Assembly: GCA_017543645.1 (NCBI GenBank)
Contig: JAFYFR010000055.1
Coordinates: forward strand, 1 to 10,616
DNA length: 10,616 nt
Reading direction: 5' to 3'
Source of the DNA: Bacteroidales bacterium
Lineage (GTDB): Bacteria; Bacteroidota; Bacteroidia; Bacteroidales; UBA3824
Shown: piece by piece, positions 6,821 to 10,616 of the stretch
Numbering within the stretch: the stretch's first letter is position 1
Layout: every line of letters starts with the position of its first letter
Notes under the pieces: model-generated
Told to the model about the DNA's origin: nothing
What the model saw: only the letters and a program-made list of their open reading frames with translations
Databases searched by the model: none
Program-made: the position numbers and the translations under genes

Positions 6821-7561
6821 ATGAAAAGAGTATTTTATATCGTACTTCTCATACTTGCCGGTGCGCAGATGACTTCTGCACAAAAATATTTCGACAAGAT
6901 TAAAATATCTTCGTCGGACGACTCGCTGTCGTACAGCATCGGACTTATACTCGCGCAAAACATCCTTTCCGAAGGGCTGCCGGCCAATCCCGACCTCATA
7001 GGCAAGGCGTTTAAGGACGCCATCAGCCAAAGCCCCGCCTTCGACCGCGCCACCGCCTCCGGAATAGTGGAAGCGCGCCTCTCAAAACTCGAAGAGCAGA
7101 AAAAAGACGAACAGCTGAAAATGGCGAAGGAGTTTTTTGAGCAAAACGCAAAACAACCCGGCGTGGTAACGCTCGAAAACGGACTCCAGTACAAAATAGT
7201 AAAACCCGGAAAAGAAAACGGCATCATGCCCACCGACTCCGACGCCGTGCACATCTACTACGAGGGCAAGCTTATCGACGGCACTGTGTTCGACTCGTCG
7301 TTCGACAGCGACGAACCCACCGAACTCACCTTAGACTACATAATCCCGGGTCTCGCACAAGGCCTCAAAATGATGAAAGAGGGCGCAGAGTACATATTCT
7401 ACATCCCGCAAGACCTCGCCTACGGCGACTATGCCCCCTCGGAGGAGATTCCGGCCTACTCGGCAATGATTTTCGACGTGGAGCTGGTAACAGTGGAGGT
7501 AGGCGCCAACATCGACAACGACGACGAGTCAGACACGGACATCAACTACGATCAGGAATAA
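6821..7561 (+). CDS. Periplasmic FKBP-type peptidyl-prolyl cis-trans isomerase
   Basis: Catalyses cis-trans isomerisation of proline bonds and probably assists folding of exported proteins. The signal peptide covers residues 1-20 (ends MTSA, next residue Q), without a lipobox, so the mature protein should be periplasmic. Residues about 33-110 form the helical FKBP N-terminal dimerisation region (SLSYSIGLILAQNI...). The FKBP domain spans about 112-226: GLQYKIVKPG, VHIYYEGKLIDGTVFDSS, IIPGLAQGLKMM, DLAYGDYAP, MIFDVELV. Pocket residues Y147, F157, D158, I175 and Y201 are present. The usual pocket tryptophan after IPG is L178, a common substitution that may lower activity or drug binding. The last 18 residues are strongly acidic (NIDNDDESDTD). 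A second FKBP gene follows 21 bases later. Confidence 0.94.
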   Translation: MKRVFYIVLLILAGAQMTSAQKYFDKIKISSSDDSLSYSIGLILAQNILSEGLPANPDLIGKAFKDAISQSPAFDRATASGIVEARLSKLEEQKKDEQLKMAKEFFEQNAKQPGVVTLENGLQYKIVKPGKENGIMPTDSDAVHIYYEGKLIDGTVFDSSFDSDEPTELTLDYIIPGLAQGLKMMKEGAEYIFYIPQDLAYGDYAPSEEIPAYSAMIFDVELVTVEVGANIDNDDESDTDINYDQE

Positions 7562-7582
7562 ATAAAGATTACTAATAATAAA

Positions 7583-8314
7583 ATGAAAAAACACATTTTA
7601 ACACTATCGGCCGCCGCACTGTTGCTGTCGGCTACCGTCTCGTGCAAACAGCAAGGCACAGAAATCAGCTCAAAAGCTAATCTCAACAACGAATTAGACA
7701 CAGTAAGCTACATATTGGGTCTCAACCTGGGTAGCCAGCTGGCGCAGGACTTTTCCGAAATCAACCTCCAGCCGTTCATGTCGGGCGTAAAAAAAGCCTT
7801 GGAAAGCGATTCGGCTTGGGGCTTCACCCGCGAGCAATGCACCAACATCTTCCGCAGCTACATGAACAAGAAGGTTGCTAAAATGGCGGAAGCCAACCTC
7901 AAGGCCGCCGAAGAGTTTCTCGCAGCCAACAAGACCAAAGAGGGCGTAATCACCACCGAAAGCGGTCTGCAGTACAAGGTGTTAACCCCCGGCGACGGAA
8001 AACAGTTCCCCAAAGCCGACGACCAGGTGGAATGTCTCTACCGTGGAACACTCCTCAACGGATCAGAGTTTGACGGCACCGACCTCCGTGGCAACCAGCC
8101 CGCGAGATTCATGGTTGGCGGCGTTATCAAAGGATGGTCAGAGATGCTCCAGCTCATGTCGCTCGGCGAAAAAGTGCAGGTGTGGATTCACCCCGACCTC
8201 GCGTACGGCCCTGCCGACAACGGCATGATTGAGCCTAACAGCCTGCTCACTTTCGAAATGGAACTCGTGCAGATTATCAAACCCGAAACCGAATCTAAGA
8301 ATAAAAAGAAATAA
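7583..8314 (+). CDS. Lipoprotein FKBP-type peptidyl-prolyl cis-trans isomerase (Mip/FkpA-like)
   Basis: Second member of an FKBP pair. The leader ends in the lipobox ATVSC, giving a lipidated C21, so it is membrane-anchored in the periplasm or at the outer membrane. Residues about 37-115 form the helical dimerisation region (LDTVSYILGLNLGSQLAQDF). The FKBP domain follows at about 120-234: GLQYKVLTPGDG, VECLYRGTLLNGSEFDGT, VIKGWSEMLQLM, WIHPDLAYGP, LLTFEMELV. F163, D164, W185 and Y208 are present; the usual VIPGW is VIKGW. The C-terminal tail is basic (KPETESKNKKK), opposite in charge to its neighbour. The shared GVxTxxxGLQYK entry into the domain suggests an ancient tandem duplication. DUF3127 follows 27 bases downstream. 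Confidence 0.94.
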   Translation: MKKHILTLSAAALLLSATVSCKQQGTEISSKANLNNELDTVSYILGLNLGSQLAQDFSEINLQPFMSGVKKALESDSAWGFTREQCTNIFRSYMNKKVAKMAEANLKAAEEFLAANKTKEGVITTESGLQYKVLTPGDGKQFPKADDQVECLYRGTLLNGSEFDGTDLRGNQPARFMVGGVIKGWSEMLQLMSLGEKVQVWIHPDLAYGPADNGMIEPNSLLTFEMELVQIIKPETESKNKKK

Positions 8315-8341
8315 TAATATAAACCGATAAAACACATTATT

Positions 8342-8731
8342 ATGGCATTAGAAATAGAAGGCAAACTCACACACCTTTTAGACCGCCGCACCGGCGTATC
8401 CTCCAGCGGCTCATCATGGGCTTCGCAGGATTTCGTTATCGAAATTCCCGGACAATATCCTCAGAGCGCAGTGTTCAACGTATTTAACGACCGCGTGCCT
8501 ATCGACCAGTTTCAGATAGGCGAAAACATCAAAGTATCGTTCGACATCCGCGGACACGAATACCAGGGCAGATGGTACAACACCCTCAACGCCTGGAAAA
8601 TCGAACGCATCGGCGTTAACGCTCCCGTAGCTAACACACAGCCCGCAGGTCAGACACAGGCGGCTAACCAGCCTACAGGCCCGGTAGAGCAGCCAGTAGA
8701 CTCTGTCCAGGAAAGCGACCTCCCGTTCTAA
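8342..8731 (+). CDS. DUF3127 protein with an SSB-like C-terminal tip
   Basis: A protein of 129 residues. Residues about 1-92 are a beta-rich globular domain typical of DUF3127 (MALEIEGKLTHLLD; SWASQDFVIEIPGQYPQ; VFNVFNDR; GENIKVSFDIRGHEY; RWYNTLNAWKIERI). It is followed by a Gln/Pro/Ala-rich flexible linker (about 93-122) and ends ESDLPF. The acidic tip ending in Pro-Phe copies the C-terminal tip of single-stranded DNA-binding protein (SSB), which recruits repair and replication enzymes. An OB-like fold plus linker plus tip suggests a nucleic-acid-linked, SSB-like role, which I infer; the family has no established function known to me. There is no signal peptide, so it is cytoplasmic, unlike its FKBP neighbours. 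It is the last gene of the operon. Confidence 0.9.
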   Translation: MALEIEGKLTHLLDRRTGVSSSGSSWASQDFVIEIPGQYPQSAVFNVFNDRVPIDQFQIGENIKVSFDIRGHEYQGRWYNTLNAWKIERIGVNAPVANTQPAGQTQAANQPTGPVEQPVDSVQESDLPF

Positions 8732-8755
8732 CCGAAAATTTGTTATTGATTGTTT

Positions 8756-8810
8756 GGGACGTGGCACGCCACGCCCTTACCTGTGGGGACGCGGCACGCC
8801 ACGTCCCTAC
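8756..8810. repeat. Two tandem copies of a 25-base GC-rich palindromic repeat
   Basis: Copies lie at 8756-8780 (GGGACGTGGCACGCCACGCC...) and 8786-8810 (GGGACGCGGCACGCCACGTC...), separated by CTGTG. They differ at three positions. Each is an imperfect hairpin around a central AC. The left arm of copy 1 (GGGACGTGGC) is a perfect complement of the right arm of copy 2 (GCCACGTCCC). The composition is far more GC-rich than the flanks. I recall similar GGGACGYGGCACGCCRCGTCCC palindromes dispersed in Bacteroidota and some other genomes, comparable to REP elements. Confidence 0.8.
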
Positions 8811-8817
8811 ATTTTTT
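8756..8817 (+). terminator. Likely transcription terminator between convergent genes
   Basis: The palindromic repeats fold either as two short hairpins or as one long hairpin, and a run of six T (8812-8817) follows almost directly. This fits a Rho-independent terminator for the plus-strand operon ending at 8731. The T-run overlaps the stop codon (8816-8818) of the opposing DUF2461 gene. Reading the other way, the bases beyond the hairpin are not T-rich at once, so activity for the minus-strand gene is less certain. Confidence 0.6.
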
Positions 8818-9466
8818 ATTCTATAATATTATTAATATACTGGACGTACGGCTTCAGATACGACAGATAGCGCGTAACCATATCCTCAAAGCCGTCGGCG
8901 CAGAACTCCGCGTCGCTAAAATTCCTGTAAGGCGAAAACGACTTGTACCTTATCAGGTCGATATGCTCAAAATCCTTGGGATAACCCTTGGGGGCGGTCT
9001 TCAGCTTGTCGTCCATCATAATGAAATTGCCCTTGAAGTCCTTATGGTTGATAATTTTAAGGTACGACTCAGGGTCGTTGAAGATAAAGCGGCGGATATA
9101 CTCTAAATTATCCTTCGAGGGACACCACACACCGCAAGCCACCATGCAGTGCCCGGGCTCAAAGTGGATATAGTATCCGGCAAGCTCGCTATTCTTTCCG
9201 CCGCGGCAGAGGTATACGCCTATGTGGGTCTTAAAAGGCGACTTGTCGGCCGAGAACCTTATGTCGCGGTAGATGCGGTAGGTGCAGTCCTTGGCGGTGA
9301 TGTTGCCAAGATTGTCGAACTGCGATACATTCAGTATCATACGGTCGGCAAAATCGTTGACTTCTTTGTTTATCTGCAAATAAGTATCTTTGTGCGCGGC
9401 AAACCACTCGCGGTTGTTGTTGCCGCCCAACTGGCTTAAAAAATCTAATGCTCTTGAAACGTCCAT
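8816..9466 (-). CDS. DUF2461 family protein
   Basis: A cytoplasmic protein of 216 residues, the usual size for DUF2461 (also known as TIGR02453). Family signatures are visible in order: ALDFLSQLGGNNNREWFAAHK (6-26), YRIYRDIRFSADKSPFKTH (63-81), the histidine-containing GYYIHFEPG (97-105), and KGYPKDFEHIDLIRYKSF (160-177). The invariant-looking residues R68-DIRFS, K75 and H81 suggest a conserved pocket, but no reaction is established for the family. There is no signal peptide or membrane segment. The gene is convergent with the DUF3127 operon and divergent from the Rpn-type gene. A -7 promoter element lies 27 bases upstream of its ATG. Family assignment is firm; function is unknown. Confidence 0.93.
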   Translation of the reverse strand: MDVSRALDFLSQLGGNNNREWFAAHKDTYLQINKEVNDFADRMILNVSQFDNLGNITAKDCTYRIYRDIRFSADKSPFKTHIGVYLCRGGKNSELAGYYIHFEPGHCMVACGVWCPSKDNLEYIRRFIFNDPESYLKIINHKDFKGNFIMMDDKLKTAPKGYPKDFEHIDLIRYKSFSPYRNFSDAEFCADGFEDMVTRYLSYLKPYVQYINNIIE

Positions 9467-9493
9467 TGCTTATAGGGTTGATGTTTATCGCCA

Positions 9494-9501
9494 CAAAATT
9501 A
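9494..9501 (-). promoter_or_regulatory. -7 promoter element for the DUF2461 gene
   Basis: On the minus strand TAATTTTG matches TAnnTTTG exactly and ends 27 bases before the ATG at 9464-9466. The -33 zone, about 20 bases upstream, has no clear TTTG and overlaps the inverted repeat at 9518-9536. AT-rich DNA gives such octamers by chance, so support is moderate. Confidence 0.45.
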
Positions 9502-9517
9502 TACAAAAATTATTACA

Positions 9518-9536
9518 GACGGTAACATTAGCCGTC
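9518..9536. repeat. Short inverted repeat between divergent promoters
   Basis: GACGG (9518-9522) pairs with CCGTC (9532-9536), and TAA (9523-9525) with TTA (9528-9530), with one unpaired G at 9531 and a two-base loop. TTTTT follows at 9541-9545 on the plus strand, but no plus-strand gene precedes it, so an operator or an mRNA leader structure fits better than a terminator. Confidence 0.5.
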
Positions 9537-9553
9537 GAGATTTTTGAGTGAAA

Positions 9554-9585
9554 ATTGTTTATTTATATAAATATCCTTATCTTTG
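9554..9585 (+). promoter_or_regulatory. Promoter of the Rpn-type nuclease gene
   Basis: TTG at 9555-9557 is followed by 20 bases and then TATCTTTG at 9578-9585, an exact Bacteroidota -7 element. The spacing is as expected. The element ends 33 bases before the ATG at 9619. It also decides the start: a longer reading frame with a TTG at 9583 would begin inside the -7 element and cannot be the translated start if this promoter is used. Confidence 0.72.
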
Positions 9586-9618
9586 TACTCAAAGAAAATA
9601 TACAAAAACCCACACGCC

Positions 9619-10497
9619 ATGGCAAATTATGTTCGTTTCGACTGGATGATTAAACGCCTTTTGCGCAACAAGGCTGATTCCGTTGTACTCGAAGGCTTTC
9701 TGAGCGTATTGTTAGAACGCCAGATAACCATCACCAATATACTTGAAAGCGAGAGCAATCAGGACGAAGACACGCAAAAATTCAACCGAGTAGACCTCCT
9801 TGTTGAGGACGAAAACAAGGCAAAATACATCATCGAGGTACAGAACGACCACGAAATAGATTTTTTCCAGCGCATGGTGTTCGGCACGTCGAAGGTTATA
9901 GCCCAATACACCAAGCTGGGCGAGGCATACGGAAAAATCACCAAAGTATATTCTATCAACATTGTCTACTTCGGCCTCGGACAAGGCAAGGGCTATGTCT
10001 ACAAAGGCACTACACAGTTTACCAACATATTCGACAAGAATGATGTTTTGCAACTTACCCCAAAACAGCACATACTCTACAATGCAGAGGCTGTCAGCGA
10101 CATATTCCCCGAATATTACCTTTTAAGAGTCAACAACTTCGACGAGTATGCCATATCGCCCCTGCAGCAATGGATTTCGGTATTAAAAACTGGCGACATC
10201 CCCGTTGAGTTCACCGCCCAAGGATTATCCGAAGCCCGCGAGGCGCTCAACTACAACCGACTTACCGACGAGGAAAAAATCGCCTACCGCCGTTATTTGG
10301 AGAATCTTACATATAAACAAAGTATGTTAGAGACTATGGATATTATGGCTCACGATAAAGCGATAGAAAAAGGTCGTGCCGAAGGTGCGCACTCCCAAGC
10401 CATCACCATAGCAAAGCAAATGAAACTCGACAGTGTACCAATCGACGTCATTTCTAAATATACCCAGCTAAGTATTGACGAAATTAAGTCTTTATAA
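9619..10497 (+). CDS. Rpn family PD-(D/E)XK nuclease / putative transposase
   Basis: A protein of 292 residues of the Rpn (recombination-promoting nuclease) group, abundant in Bacteroidota and often labelled PDDEXK-family transposase. The nuclease core is near residues 20-120: E25 in VLEGFLSVLL, D59 in NRVDLLVED, and E73/Q75 in YIIEVQND, that is, an EXQ form of the (D/E)XK motif. The following block RMVFGTSKVIAQYTKLGEAY and the strand VYSINIVYFGL are typical. A helical linker with AIEKGRAEGAHSQA leads to a C-terminal 28-residue module ending TQLSIDEIKSL, shared with the HepT-like protein in this window. I start it at ATG 9619 rather than TTG 9583 because of the promoter. No flanking inverted repeats or target duplication were found, so active transposition is not shown. 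Confidence 0.88.
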   Translation: MANYVRFDWMIKRLLRNKADSVVLEGFLSVLLERQITITNILESESNQDEDTQKFNRVDLLVEDENKAKYIIEVQNDHEIDFFQRMVFGTSKVIAQYTKLGEAYGKITKVYSINIVYFGLGQGKGYVYKGTTQFTNIFDKNDVLQLTPKQHILYNAEAVSDIFPEYYLLRVNNFDEYAISPLQQWISVLKTGDIPVEFTAQGLSEAREALNYNRLTDEEKIAYRRYLENLTYKQSMLETMDIMAHDKAIEKGRAEGAHSQAITIAKQMKLDSVPIDVISKYTQLSIDEIKSL

Positions 10498-10616
10498 TAT
10501 ATATTTTTAGTATAATTAGCTACCTCCTCTCCCCTACTATATTTGTGGTAAGGCATAAAAAATAAAAAAAACTGCCATTCTTATAAAAGATAGCCTTTTG
10601 TAGAATAAAAAAATAC
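10498..10616. other. AT-rich gap with no recognisable gene
   Basis: The last 119 bases after the Rpn-type gene are strongly AT-rich. The only sign is a TATATTTG octamer on the plus strand at 10538-10545, which fits a -7 element but lacks a -33 partner and is followed by no ATG before the window ends. No good terminator hairpin was seen after the TAA at 10495-10497. Confidence 0.4.

Noticed and set aside
9518..9545. Rho-independent terminator on the plus strand (hairpin followed by TTTTT)
   Set aside because: No plus-strand gene ends upstream of it; the preceding gene runs the other way, so a terminator would have nothing to end.
9583..10497. Rpn-type gene as part of an intact transposon
   Set aside because: No terminal inverted repeats or direct target duplications are visible on either side, so I treat it as a stand-alone Rpn family gene.
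10537..10553. Near-match between CTATATTTGTGGTAAGG here and CTATATTTTTGTGGTAAAG at 124-142, near both window edges
   Set aside because: The stretch is short and AT-rich and resembles the common Bacteroidota promoter consensus with flanking TGG, so chance or convergence is enough; the two sites are also not in equivalent positions relative to genes.

Overview
The window looks like a chromosomal segment of a Bacteroidota bacterium, most likely of the order Bacteroidales. The evidence is a set of family markers typical of that phylum (a DUF4369/TlpA-like lipoprotein, a DUF7935-type membrane protein, a DUF3127 protein with an SSB-like tail, DUF2461, paired FKBP isomerases with an N-terminal dimerisation region). 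Gene starts lack Shine-Dalgarno sequences, and several intergenic gaps carry the Bacteroidota -7 promoter element TAnnTTTG. No RNA genes, CRISPR array or insertion sequence with clear ends were found, and no gap exceeds 300 bases.

Left part, minus strand (1-6145). Reading in the direction of transcription from a divergent promoter region near 6146-6270, the order is: a TlpA-like lipoprotein whose thioredoxin CXXC motif has become SXXS; sppA, a membrane-anchored signal peptide peptidase; an mntA-hepT toxin-antitoxin pair with overlapping genes; and a secreted GH67 alpha-glucuronidase (xylan side-chain removal). The spacings are short (26-28 bases, or a 17-base overlap), so co-transcription is possible, but the functions are unrelated. 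The toxin-antitoxin pair and the glucuronidase may be accessory cargo placed behind the housekeeping pair. A hairpin built from copies of the 10-mer TTAGTGCCAA follows the glucuronidase. At the far left is the first 40 codons of a small unrecognised minus-strand protein with its own promoter.

Middle part, plus strand (6271-8731). Four closely spaced genes, 21-28 bases apart, form a likely envelope/housekeeping operon: DUF7935 membrane protein, a periplasmic FKBP isomerase, a lipoprotein FKBP isomerase, and a DUF3127 protein ending in DLPF like single-stranded DNA-binding protein. The operon ends at a pair of GC-rich palindromes followed by a T-run, which probably terminates transcription between convergent genes.

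Right part (8816-10616). A minus-strand DUF2461 gene diverges from a plus-strand Rpn/PD-(D/E)XK nuclease-transposase-family gene. The gap between them has a -7 element on each strand and a small inverted repeat between. The last 119 bases hold no recognisable gene.

The most interesting observation is that the HepT toxin carries an extra C-terminal tail of about 50 residues. Its last 28 residues align without gaps with the last 28 residues of the Rpn nuclease in the same window (10 identities, MK...D.I...T.LS..EI pattern). This suggests a shared C-terminal module moving between unrelated mobile or defence-type proteins.
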